Assembly (NCBI GenBank): GCA_041946965.1 | Contig: JBHGBM010000016.1 | Coordinates: 17,128 to 81,127, forward strand | DNA: 64,000 bases | DNA from: JBHGBM01 sp041946965 | GTDB taxonomy: Bacteria; Acidobacteriota; Terriglobia; Bryobacterales; Bryobacteraceae | Direction: 5' to 3' | Shown here: positions 1 through 8,200 of the stretch, piece by piece | Numbering within the stretch: the first letter of the stretch is position 1 | How the letters are laid out: each line of letters begins with the position of its first letter | The notes under the pieces: generated by a model | The model's input: the letters and a program-made list of their open reading frames with translations, nothing else | Databases searched by the model: none | What the model was told of the DNA's origin: nothing | Program-made: the position numbers and the translations under genes

Positions 1-2
1 GG

Positions 3-1181
3 ACGCGCTCGGCGCTGGTGGTGAGCCAGGTGGCGCTGGCCTGCGTCCTGCTGACCGGCGCCGGGCTGCTCACGCTCAGCTTCCTGCGCATCCTTTCCGT
101 CAATCCGGGCTTCCGCGCCCGGAACGTGGCCACCGCCCGCATCGGGCTGCCGCGTTCGCGCTATACCGACGACGCCCGGGCACGCAACCTCCTGGCGCGC
201 GTGGTGGAGAGCGCGAGGACACTGCCGGGAGTAACGGCCGCCGGTCTGACCACTTACCTGCCTTTCAGCGGCAACAACAATGCGAGCGTCATCCGCATCG
301 AGGGGCATGTGCTTGCCGCGGGCGAAACCCCGCCGGTTCCCGGCTGGAACATCGCCGATGGAGGCTACTTCCAGGCTCTCGGCATTCCCCTGCTGCGGGG
401 CCGCGTCTTTACTCCGGCGGACGGCCCGGAGGCGCCGCGCGTGGCGGTGATCGACGAATTCCTCGCCCGGCGGTACTGGCCCAAGGGCGGCGAGCTCGGC
501 GCGCGTCTTCTCCGCAGCATGGACTCCAGGACCGAAAAGCCCTGGACGATTGTGGGCGTTGTGGGCAGCGTGAAAACCGGGAACCTGGCCGAGCACAACC
601 CCGTCGGGCAGGTCTACTTCCCCTACCAGCAGTACACGCCGCGCGGCGTGCACCTGGTGGTGAAGACGCTCCGCGATGAGCCGCGGATCGCCGAGGCGTT
701 GCGGCGGGAAGTGCTGCGCGCCGACGCGGAGATGCCGCTCCTCGATGTGAAGACCATGGAAAGACGCCTCGCCGATTCGGTCCTGGATCGCAGCGCCAGC
801 ATGATTCTCACCCTGGCCTTCGCCGGCCTGGCCCTGGTGCTTTCGGCCGTGGGGATCTACGGCGTGCTGGCGTACAGCGTCACCCAGCGCACGCGCGAGT
901 TCGGCATCCGTGTGGCGCTTGGCGCGGCGTCCTCGGACGTGCTGCGCATGGTGCTGATGCAGGGAATCAAGCTGGCCGCCGCCGGGCTGGCCATCGGGAT
1001 TTGCGGCGCGTACTGGATGACGCGCCTGGTGGCCGCCATGCTATACGACGTGAAACCGAACCACCCCGGCGTCTTCCTGGCCGTGGCTGCCTCGCTGGCG
1101 GCGGTCGCGCTGGCCGCTTCTCTGCTGCCCTCGCTGCGCGCCGTCCGCATTCGTCCCGCCGTGGCCCTGCGGTACGAATAG
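3..1181 (+). CDS. ABC transporter permease, ADOP/MacB type, C-terminal part (5' end outside window)
   Basis: The frame is open from the window edge, so the N-terminal half is missing. What remains has one membrane segment near its start (VALACVLLTGAGLLTL), a long extracytoplasmic MacB-core-like domain, and three membrane helices in the last 130 residues, with the FtsX-family FGIRVALGA motif between the first two. This is the layout of the second half of the large duplicated permeases common in Acidobacteriota. Such proteins usually export small molecules or couple an ATPase to envelope processes; the substrate cannot be read here. An NTF2-like gene follows after 27 nt on the same strand. Confidence 0.85.
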   Translation, partial: TRSALVVSQVALACVLLTGAGLLTLSFLRILSVNPGFRARNVATARIGLPRSRYTDDARARNLLARVVESARTLPGVTAAGLTTYLPFSGNNNASVIRIEGHVLAAGETPPVPGWNIADGGYFQALGIPLLRGRVFTPADGPEAPRVAVIDEFLARRYWPKGGELGARLLRSMDSRTEKPWTIVGVVGSVKTGNLAEHNPVGQVYFPYQQYTPRGVHLVVKTLRDEPRIAEALRREVLRADAEMPLLDVKTMERRLADSVLDRSASMILTLAFAGLALVLSAVGIYGVLAYSVTQRTREFGIRVALGAASSDVLRMVLMQGIKLAAAGLAIGICGAYWMTRLVAAMLYDVKPNHPGVFLAVAASLAAVALAASLLPSLRAVRIRPAVALRYE

Positions 1182-1195
1182 GCTCGCGGATGCGG

Positions 1196-1201
1196 TAGTC
1201 T
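1196..1201 (+). promoter_or_regulatory. -10-like hexamer TAGTCT before the NTF2-like gene
   Basis: TAGTCT lies 7 nt before the ATG at 1209, with no convincing Shine-Dalgarno sequence. No good -35 was found. It is one of a recurring set in this window. Confidence 0.25.
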
Positions 1202-1208
1202 GGCGGAT

Positions 1209-1613
1209 ATGCCCGCCCTTCTGCTGCTGTGCGCGCTGTTCGCTTCCGAGGAGAGCGCGGTTCTCGACGTGATTCAGCGCCTGTTCGACGCCATGGCCGC
1301 GCACGACGCCGCCGCGCTCCAGTCCGTGTTGCTGCCCGAGGGCCGTGTGGTCTCGGTGCGTGCCGATGGCGTCTTGAGGGGATCGTCTCACCCGGAATGG
1401 GCTGCCAGGATCGCCGCCTCGAAGGACTCGCTCCGCGAGACCATCCGCGACCCTAAAGTGCTGATCCAGGGCCGCATTGCCAGCGTCTGGGCGCCCTACG
1501 ACTTCTACCGCGACGGCCAGCGCTCCCACGGAGGCATAGACTCATTCAGCCTCGTGAAAACAGCCGATGGGTGGAGGATTGCGACGCTGGTCTATACCGT
1601 GGAGACGCGCTGA
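1209..1613 (+). CDS. NTF2-like (SnoaL/DUF4440-type) protein
   Basis: A 134-residue protein with a short hydrophobic N-terminus (MPALLLLCALFA) that could be a signal peptide. It then shows the alpha-helix plus curved-sheet pattern of NTF2-like proteins: AVLDVIQRLFDAMAAHDAAA, a GRVVSV strand, IASVWAPYDFYRDG, and the terminal DGWRIATLVYTV strand typical of DUF4440 members. The family includes both enzymes and ligand-binding proteins, so no substrate is inferred. Its 3' end overlaps the convergent response regulator gene by 22 nt. Confidence 0.7.
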   Translation: MPALLLLCALFASEESAVLDVIQRLFDAMAAHDAAALQSVLLPEGRVVSVRADGVLRGSSHPEWAARIAASKDSLRETIRDPKVLIQGRIASVWAPYDFYRDGQRSHGGIDSFSLVKTADGWRIATLVYTVETR

Positions 1614-1990
1614 GCGCGAACGCCCGGGCTGAGGAACTGCTGGCCGGCAAGCACGCGCTCCAGCGCGGGCGCCAGGTCCTGTTCCACGGTTTGCTTCAGA
1701 ACGTAGCCGCGAGCGCCGGCCTCAATGGCGCGTGCCACGTATCGTCCGTCCACGTGCATGCTCAATACCAGAACCGCGACTGTGGGAAACTCGCGGTGCA
1801 GGGCTTCGGCGGGTTCCAGCCCGTCAACCAGGGCGATGTCGGGATGGTGCCGCCGGGCCAGTTCCAGGGCTTCCGCGCCCGAACCGGCTTCGCCGACCAC
1901 GAAAACGCCGGTTTGCGCCTCCAAGACCTCCCTCAGCGCGCTGCCGAGCTCGCGGTGACTTTCGACAAGTAGTACGCGGGTTCCGTTCAT
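1592..1990 (-). CDS. Single-domain response regulator (NarL-type receiver without output domain)
   Basis: A 132-residue receiver domain beginning MNGTRVLLVE. The phospho-acceptor Asp sits in PDIALVDG, the conserved Ser in VLVLSMH, and the Lys in GYVLK. The sequence from the Ser onward (DGRYVARAIEAGARGYVLK) resembles NarL/FixJ regulators, but the protein ends about 20 residues after the Lys, so the usual LuxR-type HTH is missing. The normal acidic pair after beta-1 is reduced to Glu-Ser. The start at 1990 was chosen because it gives an exact receiver N-terminus and lies just below a promoter-like sequence. No histidine kinase is nearby. Confidence 0.8.
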   Translation of the reverse strand: MNGTRVLLVESHRELGSALREVLEAQTGVFVVGEAGSGAEALELARRHHPDIALVDGLEPAEALHREFPTVAVLVLSMHVDGRYVARAIEAGARGYVLKQTVEQDLAPALERVLAGQQFLSPGVRAQRVSTV

Positions 1991-2004
1991 CGAAGCCACA
2001 TCCG

Positions 2005-2033
2005 ATTGTAGAAACCCGCGGGCGCAGACCCAA
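2005..2033 (-). promoter_or_regulatory. Sigma-70-type promoter for the receiver gene
   Basis: On the minus strand TTGGGT and TACAAT are separated by exactly 17 nt. The -10 ends 14 nt before the ATG at 1990, predicting a leader of only about 8 nt. This is the best -35/-10 pair seen among the short-leader genes here. Confidence 0.5.
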
Positions 2034-2082
2034 TACTCTGTTCGCTGTATGAATTCGCTGCGAGTGTCCCGAATGCCGGACG

Positions 2083-3354
2083 TCAGCGCGGATGCGCGCC
2101 GATATCGAGCCGCAACTCCTTGAAAAAGCGTGCGCGCATCCATCCGAGCCAGCCGTCCGCGTAGCGGTGATTTAGATCGACCGTGGCAATTGCCACAGTT
2201 CCGCGCTCCGGCGCCGAAGCGATCTGCTCCCCGAGCGGATTCATGATGTAGGTGGGGTGGCCGTACCCGGAGGCGGCGAGGAATACGTGGTTTTCGAGCG
2301 CCCGCGCCGTTGCCAGCGGCAGGGGACCGCCCCATATGGGCATCAGGATGATCTCCGCGCCGGCCAGCGCCAGCGCGCGTGCCGGGTCGGCGTAGAACAC
2401 GTCGTAGCAGATCATCATCCCCACGCGGCCGAAATCGGTCTGAAACACGGGGTAGTCGATGCCGGGGGTGATGCCGCCTTCGAATTCCTCGCGCGGAATG
2501 TAGACCTTGCGGTACTTGCCCGCCAGCTTGCCCGACCGGTCGAGCAGCACGGCGGTGTTGTATACGGCGGGGCCTTCGCGCTCATAGATGCCCGCGGCGA
2601 TATACGCCTTGCGCCGGCGCGCGACCTCTCCCAGGGCGGAAGTGGTGCGCCCGGGGACCGGCTCGGCCACATCCGCGTATTTCATGCCGGTGGCCACTAC
2701 GGTAATTCCTTCCGGCAGCAGGATCAGGTCGGCGGTTGCGGGCACTTTGGCCTGGACCACGCCGAGGAACTGCCGCACGCTGTCTTCCGGGCCGGCGGCT
2801 TTGTCCGGGCGGAAGTTCACGCTGGCGATGGTGACGGGGCGCGGCTTGGGCGCGGGCGTTTCCTCCAGCGTAATGTCATCCCACCACACGGTCGCCTGCG
2901 GGGCGTTGGCAAGCCAAAGCTGGATCTTCACGGCGGCGGCGTTGGGCGGGGCGGGGGCTTCCGCCGTGACTTGCGTCCAGGCGCCGTCGCGCCGGGCCTG
3001 GTAGACGAAATCGGGCTGTCCGGCGCGCTTTCCCGACGCCGCGGCCCAATCCAGCCGCGCCAGCACCTGCCCGTTCTCGAAGGTGAATCCCACGCCGCGG
3101 TAGCGCGCGGAGAACCGGTACCAGCGGCCCGGCATCACGCCGCGCGCGGTGTACTCCCAGCCGCCGTAGACGGCGGGATTGCTGTCGCCGGCCAGCGCCA
3201 GCGCGCCGCCGGCCTCCACCCATGCGCGCGGAGCGATTTCCGGCCGCGGCGACCACTTCGTCCAGCCCTGGGGCGGGTCCGCGAAGTCCGTCTGCCGCAC
3301 GGGAAGCTGCGCCCACGCGGAGACGGCGGCAAGGAGGAGCGCGACGCATCGCAT
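2083..3354 (-). CDS. Secreted carbon-nitrogen hydrolase (nitrilase superfamily) with N-terminal beta-sandwich domain
   Basis: This 423-residue protein starts with a signal peptide (MRCVALLLAAVSAWAQ). Residues about 20-165 look like a carbohydrate-binding-type beta sandwich, ending in WWDDITLEE, which is characteristic of such jelly rolls. A nitrilase domain follows from about 173. Its Glu-Lys-Cys triad is visible as E215 in LLPEG, K283 in KYRKVYIP and C316 in MMICYD. The family hydrolyses nitriles or amides; an exported member with a sandwich domain suggests an amide released from polymeric or glycan material, which is inference. It is followed after 92 nt by the receiver gene and divergent from the restriction-modification gene. 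Confidence 0.85.
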   Translation of the reverse strand: MRCVALLLAAVSAWAQLPVRQTDFADPPQGWTKWSPRPEIAPRAWVEAGGALALAGDSNPAVYGGWEYTARGVMPGRWYRFSARYRGVGFTFENGQVLARLDWAAASGKRAGQPDFVYQARRDGAWTQVTAEAPAPPNAAAVKIQLWLANAPQATVWWDDITLEETPAPKPRPVTIASVNFRPDKAAGPEDSVRQFLGVVQAKVPATADLILLPEGITVVATGMKYADVAEPVPGRTTSALGEVARRRKAYIAAGIYEREGPAVYNTAVLLDRSGKLAGKYRKVYIPREEFEGGITPGIDYPVFQTDFGRVGMMICYDVFYADPARALALAGAEIILMPIWGGPLPLATARALENHVFLAASGYGHPTYIMNPLGEQIASAPERGTVAIATVDLNHRYADGWLGWMRARFFKELRLDIGAHPR

Positions 3355-3436
3355 AGGTCGATTCTATGCCATGCGAGCTTCGCGCGCTGGAATCACGGGC
3401 CGGGATCCGGTACAGTAAGACTTCGACAAGCCCCAT

Positions 3437-6238
3437 ATGCGCCTTAGCTGGAACGAGATCAGGGCTCGTGCGGCCCGGTTCGCCGAAGAATGGCGGCATG
3501 CCCATTACGAACGAGGCGAGAGTCAATCCTTCTACAACGAGTTCTTCGACGTCTTCGGCGTGACGCGCCGCCGGGTGGCGAGCTTCGAGGAGCCGGTGAA
3601 GCGCCTCGGCAGCGGGCGGGGCTTCGTCGATCTGTTCTGGAAAGGCGTGCTCCTTGTCGAACAGAAGAGCGCCGGCCAGAACCTCGTCCGCGCGAAGGAG
3701 CAGGCGCTCGATTACTTTCCCGGGCTCAAGGAGCACGAACTTCCGCGATACGTGCTCGTGAGCGACTTCCAGACGTTTGAGCTTTACGATCTCGAGGACG
3801 ATACCTCAATCCGGTTCCCGCTTCATGAACTCCCGGATCACGTGGAGGATTTCAGCTTCGTTCTCGGCGTACAGAAGCGGACGTTCCGCGACCAGGACCC
3901 GGTCAACATCGAAGCCTCCGAGATGATGGGCAAGCTCCATGACGCCCTGAAAGCCTCCGGCTATGAAGGGCACGACCTGGAGCGGTTTCTTGTGCGGCTG
4001 GTGTTCTGTCTGTTCGCCGACGACACGGGCATTTTTGAACCCAGAGACATATTCTCGGCGCTCATCACCGAGCGCACCAATCCGGACGGCAGCGACACGG
4101 GATTGTGGCTGAATCAGTTGTTTGAGGTGTTGAACACGCCGCTGAAGCAGCGCCAGCAAAACCTTGACGAGGACCTGGCGCAGTTTCCTTACGTGGATGG
4201 CGACCTGTTCCGGGAGCGCCTGCGCTTTCCGTCTTTTGACGCCGCGATGCGCAGTCTGCTGATGGACGTCCTGGATTTCAGTTGGGACGCCATCTCGCCC
4301 GCCATCTTCGGATCCCTGTTCCAGTCCGTCATGGACCGGCGGGAGCGCCGGTCGCAGGGAGCGCACTATACCACCGAGAAGAACATTCTCAAAGTGATAC
4401 AACCGCTGTTTCTGGATGAGCTGCGCGCAGAGTTCAAACGGCTCACCGAGCGCCGGGACAGCGGGCGCCGCAAGGCGATCGAGGCCTTCCACCACAAGCT
4501 CTCGACGCTCCGCTTCTTCGATCCGGCGTGCGGTTGCGGCAACTTCCTCATCATTTCCTACCGCGAACTCCGGCTTCTCGAAATCGACGTGCTCAAGGCG
4601 CTCCACCAGGACGGGCAACTGGCGCTCGATGTGTCCCACATGTCGCGTCTCGATGTGGACCAGTTCTATGGCATCGAGCTGGGCGAGTTTCCCGCGCGCA
4701 TCGCCGAAGTCGCTCTGTGGATGATGGATCACATCATGAACAACAAGCTTTCGCTGGAGTTCGGCGAGAGCTATGTCCGCATCCCGCTGAAGAAGTCGCC
4801 GCACATCCACCATGCCGATGCGCTTGAAATCGAGTGGTCCGGCGTGATTGCGCCGGCCGCCTGTTCCTATGTTCTTGGAAATCCGCCTTTCGGGGGCGCC
4901 AAGTACCAAAGTCCTCAGCAACGGCAGCAGGTGCGACGCATTGCCCGACTCGGAGGAAGCGGCGGCACCCTGGATTACGTCACGGCGTGGTTCATCAAAG
5001 CGGGGGACTATTTGCGGCATTCCCGGGCGCGGGTCGGGTTTGTGGCGACCAACTCCATCACGCAGGGCGAACAGGTCGCGCAACTCTGGCCCGTTCTGTT
5101 CGGGCGTTACGAGCTTGAGATCAGCTTCGCTCACCGGACATTCGCCTGGGGCAGCGACGCCCGCGGCATGGCCCATGTTCACGTCGTGATCATCGGGCTT
5201 TGCCGCCGGGATATGGAGCCGGCCGTAAAGCGGCTTTTCAGCTACAGCGATGTGCGGGGCGATCCGACCGAAAGCGAACATGCGGCACTTACGCCTTACC
5301 TGTTCGACGCCGGCAACGTTCACAACCGGCACCTGGTGGTTGGAGAGGTCAGCCAGCCGCTCTGCCATGCGCCGAAGCTCGTTATTGGATCAAAACCCAT
5401 CGACGGAGGGCACTACATTTTCTCGGCAGCGGAGCGGACCGAGTTCTTGCGCCGAGAGCCGAACGCCCGGAAATTCATGCATCCGTTCATCGGCGCGGAG
5501 GAGTTCCTTAACGGACTGGACCGCTGGATTCTATATCTTGACGGCGTGTCCCCCGCGGAATTACGATCCATGCCCGCGGTCAAAGAACGGATTGCCGCCG
5601 TGCGCGAGATCAGGCGGCAGAGCAAGAGCTCGGGCACCCGTGAACTCGCCGAAACTCCCACGCGGTTCCATGTGACCGTGGTGCCGAAGAGGGCCTTTCT
5701 TGTCATTCCGGAAGTGAGTTCGGAGAGGCGCGACTATGTGCCGATAGGCTGGCTGAAACCGCCGGCGATTCCGAGCAACCTGGTTCGCGTCCTGCTCGAT
5801 GCCGACTTGTGGCACTTCGGCATCCTGACATCCGCCATGCACATGGCCTGGCTGCGCCAGATCGGAGGCCGGCTGGAGAGCCGGTACCGGTATTCAATCG
5901 GGATTGTCTATAACCCGTTCCCCTGGCCTGAAGCTACGGCTCCACAGCGTGCGAAAATCCGTTCCCTTGCCCAGGCCGTTCTCGACGCGCGCGCGCAGTT
6001 TCCCGGCTCGACGTTCGCCGACCTTTACGATGTCGACGCCATGCCGCCGCGGCTTCGAAAAGCTCACCGGGCGCTTGACGAAGCGGTGGACCGGTTATAC
6101 CGGCCGGCCGCATTCACGGGAGACCGCGATCGCGCCGAGCATCTGTTCGGCCTGTATGAAGCGCTGGTCGCTCCGCTGGTCGCCGGGGCTGCGGCGCCGG
6201 AGAGCCGTGGGCCACGCAAGCGGCGGCGTCACATGTAG
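3437..6238 (+). CDS. MmeI-like single-chain restriction-modification enzyme (Type IIL/IIG)
   Basis: A 933-residue protein, close to the length of MmeI. Residues 65-77 carry D-X9-EQK (D65, E75, K77), the spacing of the MmeI nuclease site. A helical linker follows, then a gamma-class N6-adenine methyltransferase: motif X region GAHYTTEKN near 308, motif I FDPACGCGNF at 361-370, and motif IV NPPF at 482-485. About 250 residues of target-recognition domain and a helical C-terminus (FADLYD, LDEAVDRLY) complete the fold. Such enzymes modify and cut with one polypeptide and one specificity domain, so no separate nuclease gene is required and none is seen. The gene looks less GC-rich than its neighbours and overlaps argS convergently by 10 nt, suggesting acquisition. 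Confidence 0.88.
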   Translation: MRLSWNEIRARAARFAEEWRHAHYERGESQSFYNEFFDVFGVTRRRVASFEEPVKRLGSGRGFVDLFWKGVLLVEQKSAGQNLVRAKEQALDYFPGLKEHELPRYVLVSDFQTFELYDLEDDTSIRFPLHELPDHVEDFSFVLGVQKRTFRDQDPVNIEASEMMGKLHDALKASGYEGHDLERFLVRLVFCLFADDTGIFEPRDIFSALITERTNPDGSDTGLWLNQLFEVLNTPLKQRQQNLDEDLAQFPYVDGDLFRERLRFPSFDAAMRSLLMDVLDFSWDAISPAIFGSLFQSVMDRRERRSQGAHYTTEKNILKVIQPLFLDELRAEFKRLTERRDSGRRKAIEAFHHKLSTLRFFDPACGCGNFLIISYRELRLLEIDVLKALHQDGQLALDVSHMSRLDVDQFYGIELGEFPARIAEVALWMMDHIMNNKLSLEFGESYVRIPLKKSPHIHHADALEIEWSGVIAPAACSYVLGNPPFGGAKYQSPQQRQQVRRIARLGGSGGTLDYVTAWFIKAGDYLRHSRARVGFVATNSITQGEQVAQLWPVLFGRYELEISFAHRTFAWGSDARGMAHVHVVIIGLCRRDMEPAVKRLFSYSDVRGDPTESEHAALTPYLFDAGNVHNRHLVVGEVSQPLCHAPKLVIGSKPIDGGHYIFSAAERTEFLRREPNARKFMHPFIGAEEFLNGLDRWILYLDGVSPAELRSMPAVKERIAAVREIRRQSKSSGTRELAETPTRFHVTVVPKRAFLVIPEVSSERRDYVPIGWLKPPAIPSNLVRVLLDADLWHFGILTSAMHMAWLRQIGGRLESRYRYSIGIVYNPFPWPEATAPQRAKIRSLAQAVLDARAQFPGSTFADLYDVDAMPPRLRKAHRALDEAVDRLYRPAAFTGDRDRAEHLFGLYEALVAPLVAGAAAPESRGPRKRRRHM

Positions 6239-8172
6239 GGCGGAACTTCAATTCCCAGAATGCCCAGGGTGCGTTCGAGCTGGCGGCGGAAGAAGTCCGT
6301 CATCCAGAGCAGGAAAACGCGCTTCTCGCGATTCTGTTCATGGATGATCGGGTACTGGTGGTAGAAGTTGTTGAACGCCTGCGCGAGCTGAAAAGCGTAC
6401 TTCGCCACGTGCGCGGGTTCGCCCGCCGCGACCGCCCGCTCCACCTCGGCCTCGGCCTTCGACGCGGCCAGCAGCACCTGCCAGAAGTCCTCTGACGCAA
6501 GCTGACGGGCCAGGGCTTCGCGCGCCAGTTCGCTCGCGAAGTCGGGAACCTGCTCGCCGCGCTCTTCGTACTTGCGCAGGATGTTGCGCGCGCGCACGGC
6601 GGCGTATTGCACATAGGGTCCGGTCTCTCCCTCGAAGCTGAGCGCCTCCTGGAAATCGAAGGCGATCACGGAATTGCGCGTGTACTTCAACAGGAAGTAG
6701 CGCAGCGCGCCGATGGCGATCTGCGCCGCCACCGCCCGGCGCTCCTCATCCGCCGCTTCGGGATGCCGGGAAGCCACTTCTTCGAGCGCCTTCGAGATGA
6801 GCGCATCCATCAGGTCATCGGCTTTCACGCCGAGCCCCTTGCGGCCCGAAACTTCCACGTATGGCCGCTTGCGGTCCTCTTCGGAAAGCGGAATGTCCAG
6901 TTCCACGCAGCAGCGCGGCGAAAGCGCCACCATCTCGTAGGAGAAATGCACGGAGCGCTCGGCCTGCTCGTTGAAACCCAGCGCGCGCAGTCCGGCCGCC
7001 ACCACATCCTGAAGATAGGATTGCCGCGTATCGATCACGTTGTACACCTGGGTCGCGCGGCCGAACGCCGGCGCGCTGCCCGCGCCGCCCGGCTCGTCCG
7101 AACTCACCCACAGCACGCGCCCGTCCGCGTACGTCATGAAGGGGCGGTAGTGGAAATCCTTGCCCAGCAGGCCGAATTTCCAGAGCTGGTAAGCGATGTC
7201 CTTGCCCACGTAAGTGACCGTGCCGTTGGAGCGCACGATGACCTTGTTGTCCTCGGACTCCGCCGAAAACGCCGCCGCCGGCATCACCCAGCAGCCGGCG
7301 TTCCTGCCTTCGGTTTCGAAGTAAATCGCCTTGCGCTGCTTGAGCAGCTCGAAAGCGTGCGCCCAGAATTTCAGGTGCAGGATCTCGCTCTCGCGCGGCA
7401 GCACGTCGTACTCCACGCCCAGCCGCAGCATGGTGGCGAGATGCGCGCGCACGATGGCGTCCGCCACCAGGTGCGCGAGCTCCGATTGCACTCCCTCGCC
7501 CGCCTCGATGGCGTGCAGCGTCTCCGCGCGCCAGGCGGCCGATTCCGGATGCTCCTTGTAGTAAGCGGAGGTGCGCGCGTAGAGGTCCCAGCAGTAGTAG
7601 TCGAAGCGCGCGCCCTCGATCAGGCGCCGCACTTCCGCGGGCGTCTTCTTTTCCAGGTAGTGGAACCCCACCACCACGTCGGCCACCTGCACGCCGGTGT
7701 TGTCGATGTAATTCTGCACCTCGACGTTGTGGCGGCGCGCGCGCAGCATGCGCACGAAGGTATCGCCCAGCGTCGCGTTGCGCAGGTGTCCGATATGCGC
7801 CGCCTTGTTGGGGTTGATGTTGGTGTGCTCGACGACGATCTTTTCGCCGGCGGGCGCGGGCGGCTCTTCCACCGGGTGCAGCAGCATGTAGCCGTACAGC
7901 GCGCGGTCGAAGCGGAGGTTGATGTAGCCGTTGCCGGCCACCTCCATCGCCGCCACGCCTTCGATGGAGCCAATCGTCTCAACCAGTTCCGCGGCGGTCT
8001 TCCTGGGCGCCTGGCGAAGCTGGCGCGCGAGCTGAAACGCCACCGGCACGGCGAGGTCGCCGAATTCGCTCTGCCGCGGCTGCTCCAGCGTGATGGGGAC
8101 GTCCACGCCGTAGCGAAGCTGCACCTGGGCGCGGAACACTTCCTGTATGCGTTTTTCGAGTTGATGGAACAC
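6229..8172 (-). CDS. argS: Arginyl-tRNA synthetase
   Basis: This 647-residue class I aminoacyl-tRNA synthetase charges tRNA-Arg in the cytoplasm. The N-terminal additional domain is visible (FGDLAVPVAFQLAR), followed by EHTNINPNKAAHIGHLRN with the HIGH signature at 126-129, a KGLGVKADDL stretch, and the anticodon-binding helical domain (NFYHQYPI near the end). The start codon is GTG at 8172, giving MFHQLEKRI; no in-frame ATG fits better. A TATACT hexamer lies 12 nt upstream. The stop overlaps the convergent restriction-modification gene. Confidence 0.97.
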   Translation of the reverse strand: MFHQLEKRIQEVFRAQVQLRYGVDVPITLEQPRQSEFGDLAVPVAFQLARQLRQAPRKTAAELVETIGSIEGVAAMEVAGNGYINLRFDRALYGYMLLHPVEEPPAPAGEKIVVEHTNINPNKAAHIGHLRNATLGDTFVRMLRARRHNVEVQNYIDNTGVQVADVVVGFHYLEKKTPAEVRRLIEGARFDYYCWDLYARTSAYYKEHPESAAWRAETLHAIEAGEGVQSELAHLVADAIVRAHLATMLRLGVEYDVLPRESEILHLKFWAHAFELLKQRKAIYFETEGRNAGCWVMPAAAFSAESEDNKVIVRSNGTVTYVGKDIAYQLWKFGLLGKDFHYRPFMTYADGRVLWVSSDEPGGAGSAPAFGRATQVYNVIDTRQSYLQDVVAAGLRALGFNEQAERSVHFSYEMVALSPRCCVELDIPLSEEDRKRPYVEVSGRKGLGVKADDLMDALISKALEEVASRHPEAADEERRAVAAQIAIGALRYFLLKYTRNSVIAFDFQEALSFEGETGPYVQYAAVRARNILRKYEERGEQVPDFASELAREALARQLASEDFWQVLLAASKAEAEVERAVAAGEPAHVAKYAFQLAQAFNNFYHQYPIIHEQNREKRVFLLWMTDFFRRQLERTLGILGIEVPPYM

Positions 8173-8184
8173 GGGGAAACTACG

Positions 8185-8190
8185 AGTATA
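8185..8190 (-). promoter_or_regulatory. -10-like hexamer TATACT before argS
   Basis: TATACT ends 12 nt before the GTG start of argS, predicting a leader of about 5 nt. No clear -35 and no Shine-Dalgarno sequence were seen. Confidence 0.4.
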
Positions 8191-8200
8191 ACAACCGGCT

